Part shown: positions 1-7,585 of the stretch, in pieces
Layout: each line of letters begins with the position of its first letter
How positions within the stretch are numbered: position 1 is the first letter of the stretch
Assembly: GCA_009843005.1 (NCBI GenBank)
Contig: VYEH01000061.1
Coordinates: forward strand, 1-9,496
Length of the DNA: 9,496 nucleotides
Origin: Pseudomonadota bacterium
GTDB lineage: Bacteria > Pseudomonadota > Gammaproteobacteria > Steroidobacterales > Rariloculaceae
Direction of reading: 5' to 3'
The notes under the pieces: model-generated
Database searches by the model: none
Seen by the model: only the letters and a program-made list of their open reading frames with translations
Told to the model about the DNA's origin: nothing
Made by a program: the position numbers and the translations under genes

Positions 1-1
1 G

Positions 2-808
2 GGTGGTATGGGTGGAGGCGCCGCGGCCGACGGGCCCGTCCCGGTCCAGTTCTTCATGCCCTCGCAGCGGCGCTCCGAAGTCGCCCTCGTCATGATTCCC
101 GGCGGAGGGCTGCCATCGTGGAGTTACACCACCACCCCGGACGGCCGCGAGGGCTGGGCGCAGCAGTTTGCCCGTGCCGGGGTCCCCGTCTACCTGTTCA
201 ATCCACCGGCGGGATTCCGCGAGGAACTCGGCCGTTGGACCAGGGAGACGGTCTGGCCGCTGTGGGGTATGGGGCCGGAGTTCGGGACCCCCTACCCCGA
301 CGGCAAGCACCCGATCGAGGCCATCGACAATCTGCATGCCTCCTTCTACATCGCCCGGGCGCCGGGCGGCGCGGCGCACCTGCGCTCGCTGCTGGATGAG
401 ATCGGCCCCGCAGTGGTGCTCGCCCATTCCGCCGGCGGCGGTGCGATGTTCTCCGCGGCCCGGGCGCTGCATCCCAACCTGCGCGGCACCATCGCCGTGG
501 AGACGACCAATTGCCCGACGGACGAAGCCGCGCTCGAAACGATCTACATCGAGGGCGGCCGGGCTTTCCTGAGCCTCTGGGGCGACAACCTCGACCGGGG
601 CGCCCCGAGCATGCTGACCCGCTATGCATCGTGCCGGGAGGCAGGCGATATCGTGTCGGCGGCGGGAGGCCGCGCGCAGACCGTCCACCTGCCGGAGGAC
701 CGCGGTATCGCCGGCAACACGCACCTGATGATGCAGGACAGGAACAATACCGAGATCGGCGAAATGATCCTCGAATGGCTTCGCGCGGAATTCGGCGGTT
801 CCGGTTAG
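2..808 (+). CDS. alpha/beta-fold hydrolase (esterase-like), 5' end probably outside window
   Basis: Probable serine hydrolase of the alpha/beta fold; the substrate cannot be told from the sequence. Residue numbers count from the ATG at 8. A PGGG stretch at 31-34 suits an oxyanion loop. AHSAGG at 139-144 is a nucleophile elbow with Ser141. His239 in GNTHLMMQ near the C-terminus is the likely catalytic His, and an acidic residue between them (for example Glu165 or Asp193) would complete the triad. The frame is open back to the window edge (two Gly codons before the ATG), no ribosome site is visible, and the apparent N-terminus is Gly/Ala-rich. The true start is therefore probably upstream, perhaps with a signal peptide. 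The stop overlaps the stop of the convergent dehydrogenase by four bases. Family assignment is fairly sure, function is not. Confidence 0.8.
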   Translation, partial: GGMGGGAAADGPVPVQFFMPSQRRSEVALVMIPGGGLPSWSYTTTPDGREGWAQQFARAGVPVYLFNPPAGFREELGRWTRETVWPLWGMGPEFGTPYPDGKHPIEAIDNLHASFYIARAPGGAAHLRSLLDEIGPAVVLAHSAGGGAMFSAARALHPNLRGTIAVETTNCPTDEAALETIYIEGGRAFLSLWGDNLDRGAPSMLTRYASCREAGDIVSAAGGRAQTVHLPEDRGIAGNTHLMMQDRNNTEIGEMILEWLRAEFGGSG

Positions 809-1755
809 CCCAGCGTGTTTATCGACCGGCCATCGAGCCAGGCACGGATGTTTTCCACGGCGGTTCGGAAGAAAATCCGGTAATTCTCGACGGTCACGAA
901 GCCCACGTGCGGCGTGATGACGGTATTTGGCGTTCGCCGCAACGGGTGGTCCAGCGGCAGGGGCTCGACATCGAAGACATCCAGTCCGGCACCGCCGATG
1001 GCTCCGGCTTCCAGCGCCTCCACCAGGGCCCGCTCGTCAACGATAGGCCCGCGCGAGGTGTTGATCAGGCAGGCCGAGCACTTCATCAACTCGAATTCCC
1101 GGCGGGAAATCAGCGCGCGCGTGCTGTCGGCAAGGCGCATGTGGATAGTCACCACATCCGATCTGGTCAACAGCTCTTCCTTTTCCGCGAATTCGGCGGG
1201 GGTGCCCGCGCACCGTTCGGGCGTCAGGTTCGGGCTCCAGGCGATGACGGTCATACCGAACGTATGGCCCACCCGGGCGACCTGGCTGCCAAGGCGGCCC
1301 AAGCCGATAATGCCGAGCGTCTTGCCGTAGAGCCCCTCGCCGAGAGTCGTTTGCCAGTTGCCGGATTGGAGCGCCCGTTGTTCCGCGGTGATTCTCCGGG
1401 CCAGCGCCACGATCAGGCCCCAGGTCAGTTCCGCGGTAGGGTGCGGCAATATCGGCGAGCCGGAAACCACCACGCCCTGTCGCCTGGCTGCCGCGACGTC
1501 TATGGACGCATTGACCATGCCCGGGGTGAACAGGTGCTCCAGGTTGGGCAACCTCTTCAGGAGCGATTCCGGAAAGGGCGTGCGTTCACGCATCACGCAA
1601 ATGATTTCGAAATCCCGGAGCCGCTCCACGAGCGCGTTTTCGTCCTCCAGGTGGTCATTGAACACGGAAATGGAAACGTCGTCGGCCAGGGGCGACCAGT
1701 CGGTCATCGCAAGCGCCACGTTCTGGTAGTCGTCAATGATGGCGAGTCGTTTCAT
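805..1755 (-). CDS. D-2-hydroxyacid dehydrogenase family protein
   Basis: NAD(P)-dependent oxidoreductase of the D-isomer-specific 2-hydroxyacid dehydrogenase family, which interconverts 2-oxo acids and D-2-hydroxy acids in the cytoplasm. The 316-residue length is normal. The Rossmann motif GLGRLG is at 151-156. The catalytic set is visible: Arg235 in NTSRGP, Glu264 in DVFDVEP and His283 in TPHVGF. The second beta strand of the nucleotide fold ends AWSPN (172-176), with no acidic residue where NAD-specific members usually have Asp or Glu, which hints at NADP(H) use. The gene is often labelled phosphoglycerate dehydrogenase-like, but the short form without an ACT domain argues against true SerA. 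The ATG at 1755 gives the expected N-terminal beta strand (KRLAIIDDY). It is divergent from the DUF6152 gene and convergent with the hydrolase. Confidence 0.92.
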   Translation of the reverse strand: MKRLAIIDDYQNVALAMTDWSPLADDVSISVFNDHLEDENALVERLRDFEIICVMRERTPFPESLLKRLPNLEHLFTPGMVNASIDVAAARRQGVVVSGSPILPHPTAELTWGLIVALARRITAEQRALQSGNWQTTLGEGLYGKTLGIIGLGRLGSQVARVGHTFGMTVIAWSPNLTPERCAGTPAEFAEKEELLTRSDVVTIHMRLADSTRALISRREFELMKCSACLINTSRGPIVDERALVEALEAGAIGGAGLDVFDVEPLPLDHPLRRTPNTVITPHVGFVTVENYRIFFRTAVENIRAWLDGRSINTLG

Positions 1756-1833
1756 GGTCGTTCAAGGGCGAAATGGGTAGTTCCGTGGACAGGCTGGCGG
1801 GGCTAACGGGGCGATGGCGCGAACCGGCCCGAT

Positions 1834-1841
1834 GGTATCAT
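1834..1841 (+). promoter_or_regulatory. candidate extended -10 for the DUF6152-type gene
   Basis: TGGTATCAT (1833-1841) resembles an extended -10 (TG-N-TATAAT, one mismatch in the hexamer). It lies in the gap between the divergent dehydrogenase and DUF6152 genes, about 37 bases before the proposed TTG start. No good -35 is seen 16-18 bases upstream, so this is a weak call made on pattern alone. Confidence 0.3.
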
Positions 1842-1865
1842 CGCGGCGTTGTTTCCATGGATTTC

Positions 1866-1872
1866 GAGGTGA
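1866..1872 (+). promoter_or_regulatory. ribosome binding site that favours a TTG start at 1878
   Basis: GAGGTGA matches seven bases of the anti-Shine-Dalgarno complement and ends five bases before an in-frame TTG at 1878. The in-frame ATG at 1857 lies upstream of this site and has no ribosome site of its own. The GTG at 1875 is only two bases away, which is too close. Confidence 0.6.
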
Positions 1873-1877
1873 CGGTG

Positions 1878-2864
1878 TTGCAGGTCAAAATCTGCATAGT
1901 CCTCGTCGCAGCGTCATCGACCCTTGTTGCATTTGGCGCCGCGGCGCACCACTCGGTGGCCTACTACGGCGATGAATACACCGAGGTCAGGGGCGTGATC
2001 GTGGACGTGGATTGGATCAATCCCCATGTCAGGTTGACCGTGGAGGCCGAAAACGGTGCAGAAACCTGGCGCATGGAAGGCAGTTCGGTCTATCCGCTCA
2101 GGGGCGCCGGTGTCACTGCGGACCAGGTGCCGGTGGGCACACGCGTCACCGCGATCGGCAAACCGTCCACGCGTGAAGACTTCATGATGCTGGTCGAGAC
2201 CATCCGCCTCGAAAACGGCCGCGAACTGCCCTTCTGGGACTTGGTGGGACGCGTTCCGCGGGAACTCAGGGTGGTGGACGCGGCCGCCGAGGACAGGGGC
2301 ATCTTTCGCGTGTGGAGCGTGCCGTATCAGAACATCCAGCTACAACTCGACCAGCTGGGAACACAGCCCTTCACGGATGCCGCCATCGCCAGCCGGGCGT
2401 CGTGGAACCCGCTGGACAACTTCGCCACTCGCTGTGAGCCGGAGGGCATGCCCCGAATCATGGTGAACCCCCACCCCTTCGAGTTTATCGACCGGGGCAA
2501 TGAAATCACGCTGCGAACGGAACTCTACGACATTGTCCGAACCATACACATGGACCGGGAAGCGCCGCCCGACGAAGAGCCCTGGTCCCGTCTCGGGTAC
2601 TCGGTGGGCACCTGGGAAGACAACGACCTCGTCGTCACCACGAGCAGGGTGAACTGGCCCTGGTTCGACAACGCAGGCACGCGGCAAAGCGAACAAGCGG
2701 TGGTTACGGAGCGGTTCACGCTGAGCGAGGATCAGACTCGGCTTGACTTCGAGGTCAGCGTCGTGGACGACGCCACCTTTTCCGAGCCCGCGGTCCTTCG
2801 CGGCTACTGGTTGGCGTTGGGCGAGTCGATAGCCGTTTACGATTGCGTTCCGGTGGATCGTTAA
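1878..2864 (+). CDS. exported DUF6152-type protein (paralog 1)
   Basis: Function unknown; exported protein. From the TTG start it has 328 residues. A signal peptide spans 1-23 with hydrophobic core ICIVLVAASSTLVAF and an AAA cleavage site, so the mature protein begins His24-His25-Ser. Residues 24 to about 120 match DUF6152 as I know it: N-terminal HHS, then WINPH at 46-50 in a small beta-rich domain. The remaining roughly 190 residues form a second region shared with the gene at 4535: IFRVWS 142-147, WNPLDN 176-181, RTIHM 221-225, LGYS 239-242 and ERFT 278-281, plus Cys186 and Cys323, both conserved in the paralog and possibly a disulfide. The ATG at 1857 is an alternative start that adds seven residues before the signal peptide. 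A TerB-like gene follows after 29 bases, probably in one transcript. Confidence 0.85.
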   Translation: MQVKICIVLVAASSTLVAFGAAAHHSVAYYGDEYTEVRGVIVDVDWINPHVRLTVEAENGAETWRMEGSSVYPLRGAGVTADQVPVGTRVTAIGKPSTREDFMMLVETIRLENGRELPFWDLVGRVPRELRVVDAAAEDRGIFRVWSVPYQNIQLQLDQLGTQPFTDAAIASRASWNPLDNFATRCEPEGMPRIMVNPHPFEFIDRGNEITLRTELYDIVRTIHMDREAPPDEEPWSRLGYSVGTWEDNDLVVTTSRVNWPWFDNAGTRQSEQAVVTERFTLSEDQTRLDFEVSVVDDATFSEPAVLRGYWLALGESIAVYDCVPVDR

Positions 2865-2893
2865 CACGTGACGGGCGCCCGGAGCACGTAGCC

Positions 2894-3424
2894 ATGCCGT
2901 ACCTGCTCGGACTGCTTGGCCTGATCGTTACGGTGCTTATCCTGCTCAGCCGCCTGGCCGACGCCGGAATCGACCTGGGCGGCTTGAATCCGTTTCTCTG
3001 GCGGCGCCGACGCGCCTGGCGCCAGAAGTTCGAGGCCAATCCGCTGTTCGGCCTCGATCAGCCCATGGACGTGGCGGCTGTACTCGCCGTCGGCGTCGCC
3101 AAGGCGGATGGCGACATGAGCACGCAGCAAAAGCAGGCACTGCTCGAGGGCTTCCAGCAGACCTTCAATATCGATATACGAGCAGCGGAAGATCTACTCT
3201 CTTCCAGCGCTCACCTGGCGGGTGACGGAAGGATTCTCAGGGATCAGGTCCACGACGTGGTCGCCACAAACAAGGAGCACTTTTCCGACAAACAAATCGA
3301 ATCAACCCTGTCGTTGCTGAAGAAAATCGCGGCGGTGGAAGGCGCATCCGACCGGCAGCGGGAGCTGATCTCCAACGTAGAGGCTTCTCTCCGCGACCAG
3401 CCGTCGACCGGGACGTGGGAATGA
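2894..3424 (+). CDS. membrane-anchored TerB-like protein
   Basis: A 176-residue protein of the tellurite-resistance TerB-like fold; its role here is unknown. Residues 1-20 (MPYLLGLLGLIVTVLILLSR) form a single hydrophobic anchor. A basic patch follows (WRRRRAWRQK, 36-45), which predicts a cytoplasmic C-terminal domain. That domain has the two repeated features of TerB: AKADGDMS at 69-76, with an acidic loop followed by a helix, and AAVEGASDRQRELI at 146-159. The ATG at 2894 is chosen because it gives the membrane segment and has GGAG nine bases upstream; an ATG at 2843 would overlap the preceding gene and add an unlikely tail. It lies 29 bases after the first DUF6152 gene and 52 bases before the serine hydrolase, so co-transcription is likely. 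The nearest known analogues are DnaJ-associated or stand-alone TerB proteins of the envelope. Confidence 0.75.
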   Translation: MPYLLGLLGLIVTVLILLSRLADAGIDLGGLNPFLWRRRRAWRQKFEANPLFGLDQPMDVAAVLAVGVAKADGDMSTQQKQALLEGFQQTFNIDIRAAEDLLSSSAHLAGDGRILRDQVHDVVATNKEHFSDKQIESTLSLLKKIAAVEGASDRQRELISNVEASLRDQPSTGTWE

Positions 3425-3476
3425 TTTCGGCAACCATAGTCCCGGTTTCTTGTAATTAGCATAAATTGGACTTGCG

Positions 3477-4538
3477 ATGATTCAGACTCAACTCAATGCC
3501 ATGTGGCTACGCGTACTGGCCGGCACCCTTGCACTTGGTTTTTCCGCCATCTGTGCTGCACAGGCGCCCGGTACCGAGCCGCTATTCGACTACCGTGCCG
3601 CAGCGGATTACAGCACTGCCAACGAGGGCGTCTCGATGCTGGTCATGCAGTCCGGCGAGATCGTCTTCGAGGAATACGCGAACGGCGGTGGCCCCGACAC
3701 CCCCTGGGTGACCGCCAGCGGCACGAAGAGCTTCTGGGGAGTCCTGCTGGCCGCCATGGTGCGGGATGGCGAGGCCCGGATCGACGAACTGGTATCCGAT
3801 ACGATCACCGAGTGGCAAACGGATCCGCTCAAACGCGAGATCACCGTCAGCCATCTGCTCTCCATGACCGACGGGCTGGCCGGACAGGAGCCCGGACCGG
3901 ACCCGGTCGAGACCTACGCAGAGGCCGTCGCCCTGCCCACGGTCAGCCGGCCGGGCACAACGTTTGTGTATCGTCCCGCGTCGTTCCAGATTTTTGGGGA
4001 GTGGGTCCGCCGCAAGGTGGCCGGCCGGTACAGCGATGCGGTCGAATACATGCAGGCGCGCATCTTCGATAACCTCGGTATCGCGCCTGCGTACTGGCCG
4101 ACGGAGGCAGACGGCATGCCTCGAATGCCTTCAAGTTCCGAATGGACGGCCCGTGACTGGGCCGTGTTCGGGGAGTTCGTTCGTCTCGGCGGCAACTGGA
4201 ACGGTGTGCAACTGGTGGATCCCGATGCGCTTGCAGCCAACTTCGTCGGCACGGCGGCCAACAAAGCCTACGGTCTCGGTTGGTGGCTGGCGCAGCCCAT
4301 ACCGGAGGGCGTGATTGAGCAGCCTTCCCGGACCGCATTCCTGAACTCGCTGTCCGACGACCAACGAATTCCCGACGACGTGGTCATCGCGATGGGGGGC
4401 GGCAATCAGCGAATGTATATCAGTCCTTCACTGGAACTGGTGATCGTTCGCCAGCAACGAATTACCCGCGCGGGACCGGTTCGAAGCGAGTTCCTTGATC
4501 AGGCATTCTGGCAACACTTGCTGGAGGGGGGGACATGA
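3477..4538 (+). CDS. exported serine hydrolase, class C beta-lactamase-like
   Basis: Predicted periplasmic serine hydrolase of the beta-lactamase/penicillin-binding fold. Relatives include esterases, peptidases and lactamases, and the substrate is unknown. The signal peptide covers about residues 1-29 (LRVLAGTLALGFSAICAAQA). The active-site Ser-x-x-Lys is Ser81-Gly-Thr-Lys84. Tyr165 in FVYRPASF stands where the family has Tyr-x-Asn, but Pro replaces the Asn. MGGGNQ at 306-311 replaces the usual Lys-Thr-Gly or His-x-Gly strand. At 353 residues it is a typical single-domain member. ATG 3477 is used; Met9 (3501) is an alternative that also leaves a good signal peptide, and neither has a clear ribosome site. 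Its stop overlaps the next start (ATGA, 4535-4538), which points to translational coupling with the DUF6152-type protein. Confidence 0.88.
   Translation: MIQTQLNAMWLRVLAGTLALGFSAICAAQAPGTEPLFDYRAAADYSTANEGVSMLVMQSGEIVFEEYANGGGPDTPWVTASGTKSFWGVLLAAMVRDGEARIDELVSDTITEWQTDPLKREITVSHLLSMTDGLAGQEPGPDPVETYAEAVALPTVSRPGTTFVYRPASFQIFGEWVRRKVAGRYSDAVEYMQARIFDNLGIAPAYWPTEADGMPRMPSSSEWTARDWAVFGEFVRLGGNWNGVQLVDPDALAANFVGTAANKAYGLGWWLAQPIPEGVIEQPSRTAFLNSLSDDQRIPDDVVIAMGGGNQRMYISPSLELVIVRQQRITRAGPVRSEFLDQAFWQHLLEGGT
4523..4527 (+). promoter_or_regulatory. ribosome binding site inside the serine hydrolase gene
   Basis: GGAGG lies within the last codons of the serine hydrolase, seven bases before the ATG at 4535. 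With the ATGA stop/start overlap it fixes the start of the downstream gene and supports coupled translation. Confidence 0.6.
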
Positions 4539-5545
4539 CTCGTTCAGCCCTGCTTTTCCTTGCCAGCCTCGCCTGCTGCAGTGCATGGGCCCACCACAGC
4601 GCGACCGGAGTGTTCGATACCGGCCGGACGATCGAGGTGAGCGGCACTGTCGAGTCCTTTTCGTGGCGCAATCCGCACGGCCTGATCGTGCTCGCCGGCG
4701 ACGACGGCAGGGAATGGCACGCCGAGACGACTGCGGTCAGCATGATGCGTAACCGCGGGGTTTCCACGGATGAAATGCTCGCGGTCGGCGACCGCGTCAC
4801 CCTCGCAGGGTCGCCCCATGTCCGCGATATTCCCGAGATCGAGGCGCGCAACATACTTCTGCCGAGCGGATACGAGTTCGATTTCGGCAGCGGCAACCCT
4901 CACTTTGCGGCAGGCAGGAACGGAAATCTCATGGGTCGAGTCGCCTACGAAACTACGGTCGTCAACGCAACCGCCGCCGACGGAATCTTCCGGGTCTGGA
5001 GCACGGTCATGAGCGATCCCGACTCTTTTCCGATGTTCAGGGGCGGTTACCCGATGACGCCCGCGGGCGAAGCAGCGCTTGCTACTTGGAATCCACTGGA
5101 CAACGATCTGCTGCGCTGTGGCACCAAGGCCATGCCGCTGATCATGATCACGCCCTTCCCCATCGACTTCGTACGCCAGGGCGACGATATCCTGATGCGT
5201 ATCGAGGAATTCGATGCGCGGCGGACGATTCACATGACCGACGATGTTGTTCCGCTGGAGGAACACACGCAGCTCGGCTATTCACGGGGTCGTTGGGAGG
5301 GTGAGACGCTGGTCGTTGAGACTGACAGGATCCATGCCCATTACCTCGACATGGATGGTGCGCCTCAGAGCGATCAGATCACCCTGGTGGAACGCTTCAC
5401 CCCCAATGAAGACTACAGCCGCCTCGACTATCGCATCACGATTACCGACCCGGTGAATTATTCCGAAACGTTCGATTTGACGCGCTATTTCGTATGGCGG
5501 CCGGAGATGCGGGTACACCCGTTCGAGTGCCTGGAGCGTTACTAA
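4535..5545 (+). CDS. exported DUF6152-type protein (paralog 2)
   Basis: A 336-residue exported protein of unknown function, paralogous to the product of 1878-2864. The signal peptide is residues 1-19 (ALLFLASLACCSAWA), with cleavage predicted after Ala19, so the mature chain starts His20-His21-Ser. SLAC at 11-14 is a poor lipobox, so lipidation is less likely. The DUF6152 part includes WRNPH at 44-48. The C-terminal region repeats the paralog's landmarks: IFRVWS 151-156, WNPLDN 185-190, RRTIHM 229-234, LGYS 247-250 and LVERFT 284-289, and Cys195 and Cys332 align with the paralog's two cysteines. The start is fixed by the ATGA overlap with the serine hydrolase and a GGAGG seven bases upstream, so the two products probably act together in the periplasm. 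It is the last gene of the plus-strand series. Confidence 0.88.
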   Translation: MTRSALLFLASLACCSAWAHHSATGVFDTGRTIEVSGTVESFSWRNPHGLIVLAGDDGREWHAETTAVSMMRNRGVSTDEMLAVGDRVTLAGSPHVRDIPEIEARNILLPSGYEFDFGSGNPHFAAGRNGNLMGRVAYETTVVNATAADGIFRVWSTVMSDPDSFPMFRGGYPMTPAGEAALATWNPLDNDLLRCGTKAMPLIMITPFPIDFVRQGDDILMRIEEFDARRTIHMTDDVVPLEEHTQLGYSRGRWEGETLVVETDRIHAHYLDMDGAPQSDQITLVERFTPNEDYSRLDYRITITDPVNYSETFDLTRYFVWRPEMRVHPFECLERY

Positions 5546-5595
5546 CGATCGTAACCGTTACCGTCGTAGCGAGCCCCGGTTCTTGTTGAAGGCAA

Positions 5596-7506
5596 TCACG
5601 GCTCGGCTACCCTGGACCAACGGCCACCGGAAACCCTTAGATTGGAATAGTCTCCGATAAAACTCCTGAAGTATTCTTTTGTCTCCTTGTCCACGCAGAA
5701 CAGGTAGCAGCCTTTCTGGCCTCGAGTCATCAATGTCCGGTAAGTGTTCTTGATGATTCGATCCGCCAACTTCCTGGCAGTATCCGGATCGTTCCTGAGC
5801 ATCTTCTTGTAACCGTGAATGGATCTGTCCTGCGATGAGCGCTTGCCCGCGTCCGTGACCACACGTCCATTGCGCACTACCAGGTCTTCTCCGATCACTA
5901 CGCCCACATAGTCGAGTTCCAATCCCTGGCAGGTATGTATACAACCGATCTCGGAAACAGAGTCCGACGAGACGATCCAGAGCGAACCGTCCTTATCGAG
6001 ATTCCAGCGCATGTAAAAATCATGCTCCGGAATGACTACGTCTTCGATTTCCGGTTGCTTTTTCCCCTTCCAGTCCCAGCAGTAGCCCGCCACCATGCGA
6101 GCCTTGTTGCTATTGCGATTGAGTTCGACGATTCGCCTCCTGACTTCGTTTGGCGAATCGAATACCTGGAAATCGTAGTCGATGCCGGAAAGCGTTTGGT
6201 TCGCAGTCTGCTCGATCTGTAGTGCATGGTTGACCCACGACAGATAACCATCTGAGCCGTTACAGCGAAACTGCGACTCAAGCTTCAACTCCGTCAGGTT
6301 TGCACCGGCCTGCGTCGCCCAGTGCCGAATTTCTTCCCGATCACCAATGTCCTTGAGCGTGACCCGCTGATCCTGGTCAAGGAAAAAAATGGTCAGTCTC
6401 GCAGCTCGAATGATCTCCTTGACTTGATTCTCACCCAGGTTCTGGAAGATGCCCGATTTTTCGTTCAACCGGTGCGCCTCGTCTACTACCAGACAATCCA
6501 GCGCATCGGACGCGGTGTCCACATAAGCACCAGATCCTCTGAAGAGATTCGTTATATGAGTTTTCGAAAACGTGCCCGTCAGCTTGCTTTCGTAAACGGC
6601 CCTCGGTGCGGCATTGCGTGTCACGTAGTGCGCCAGATACTGCCGCCTGGTCAGTTCAACCAAGAGATTGATCGCCACCACGGACTTGCCAGTTCCGGGA
6701 CCGCCCTCGACCAACAGCACTTCCTTGCTGCCGCGCTTTGCTCGTTGCGCCAATTCGAGAGCAGTCTCATAGACAACCTTCTGGTCATCAATCATCTCGA
6801 ATTCGCGATTGCCTTGCAGAAGCGAAACCAGATGGTCCGCCAGGTTCTTCGACGGTTTCAGTTTTCCGTGTTCGATCCTGTAAAGGATTTTGGATTTGTC
6901 GCCGTACTTGACGTGTCGCTTCAGAAAATCCCGCAGATGCTGCACGTCACTGCGAACGAACAATGGCGCCTGGGCCATGTGCTCGCTGTAGAAAGGAGAC
7001 TTGACCTCGGCCGAATCCAGACAATTGTGGAGATAGGCGCAAGGATGCAGAGTGATTTGGCCTTGCTGAACCTCAACGTTGAAATCCCGGATCAACGCTG
7101 CATAGGTCCACGCTTGATAAGAGGGATGGGTGACCTCCCGGAGACCCCTTCCAATGAACGTCTTGACGATCGCGTCTTTCTGCGTCGCGTCCACTTCGGT
7201 CCACTGCTTTAGTTCGACGATAACAGCAGTGTCCTGCTGGTCGGCATCCGCTCCCGAAAGGATGAAATCGACGCGTTTGGACGTGAGAGGTACCTGGTAC
7301 TCGATGGCTACGCCTGCATCGTCCGGGATACCCCCCGACTCCAATACGCTGTTCATGTACAGCATCGAGTATTTCCAGGATTCTATTTCCGACCTGGACG
7401 TGCTGTAACCAAGTCGAGATGCAAACGCATCGAGTATCTTCTGCTCGATCTGGTTTGAATGGACGTCCTCGGAGAATTCAGCCCGAGACGCGGAATAGAC
7501 AATCAT
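5596..7506 (-). CDS. DUF2075 nuclease-helicase (PD-(D/E)XK + SF1 helicase)
   Basis: Fusion of a predicted nuclease with a superfamily 1 helicase of the DUF2075 type. The N-terminal part (about 1-210) has a PD-(D/E)XK core: Asp80 in KRVDFIL and Glu98/Lys100 in VIVELKQW, a usual spacing. The helicase covers about 240-620: Walker A GGPGTGKS 268-275, Walker B LVVDEAH 339-345, LDQDQRV 376-382, the arginine motif SQFRC 411-415, HTCQGLELDYVGV 524-536 and motif VI TLMTRGQKG 591-599. All key residues are present and the frame is intact over 636 residues, so the enzyme looks active. DUF2075 is also the helicase part of Schlafen-like proteins, and nuclease-helicase fusions such as the staphylococcal anti-phage enzyme Nhi have a similar plan; one-to-one homology with Nhi is not shown. 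It is divergent from an HNH nuclease, and GC is lower than in the genes to the left. Defence is the favoured role; repair is possible. Confidence 0.9.
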   Translation of the reverse strand: MIVYSASRAEFSEDVHSNQIEQKILDAFASRLGYSTSRSEIESWKYSMLYMNSVLESGGIPDDAGVAIEYQVPLTSKRVDFILSGADADQQDTAVIVELKQWTEVDATQKDAIVKTFIGRGLREVTHPSYQAWTYAALIRDFNVEVQQGQITLHPCAYLHNCLDSAEVKSPFYSEHMAQAPLFVRSDVQHLRDFLKRHVKYGDKSKILYRIEHGKLKPSKNLADHLVSLLQGNREFEMIDDQKVVYETALELAQRAKRGSKEVLLVEGGPGTGKSVVAINLLVELTRRQYLAHYVTRNAAPRAVYESKLTGTFSKTHITNLFRGSGAYVDTASDALDCLVVDEAHRLNEKSGIFQNLGENQVKEIIRAARLTIFFLDQDQRVTLKDIGDREEIRHWATQAGANLTELKLESQFRCNGSDGYLSWVNHALQIEQTANQTLSGIDYDFQVFDSPNEVRRRIVELNRNSNKARMVAGYCWDWKGKKQPEIEDVVIPEHDFYMRWNLDKDGSLWIVSSDSVSEIGCIHTCQGLELDYVGVVIGEDLVVRNGRVVTDAGKRSSQDRSIHGYKKMLRNDPDTARKLADRIIKNTYRTLMTRGQKGCYLFCVDKETKEYFRSFIGDYSNLRVSGGRWSRVAEP

Positions 7507-7541
7507 CTAACAATCCACATGCCTGCTTTAGCTGGCGCCAA

Positions 7542-7570
7542 AGTATCGTGAGCAAAGCCAGAGCTTGCAA
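7542..7570 (-). promoter_or_regulatory. candidate promoter of the nuclease-helicase gene
   Basis: Read on the minus strand, TTGCAA (7570-7565, 4 of 6 to the -35 consensus) is followed after exactly 17 bases by GATACT (7547-7542, 4 of 6 to the -10). This places transcription about 30 bases before the start codon at 7506. The match is moderate. Confidence 0.35.
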
Positions 7571-7585
7571 GACAATCACGACTAC

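Noticed and set aside
511..1806. 431-codon plus-strand open frame
   Set aside because: It is antisense to the dehydrogenase, which has full family motifs; the translation is Arg/Gly/His-rich without domain features. High GC makes such shadow frames common.
3425..3476. Promoter in the gap before the serine hydrolase
   Set aside because: CATAAAT resembles a -10, but no -35 at proper spacing was found and the gap is short enough for read-through.
5546..5606. Inverted repeats (GTAAC-C-GTTAC; CGAGCC with GGCTCG 24 bases apart) as a terminator between convergent genes
   Set aside because: Arms are only five or six bases, there is no T-run on either strand, and one arm lies in the coding end of the nuclease-helicase.
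6322..7212. 296-codon plus-strand open frame
   Set aside because: It is antisense to the nuclease-helicase, whose PD-(D/E)XK and helicase motifs lie on the other strand.
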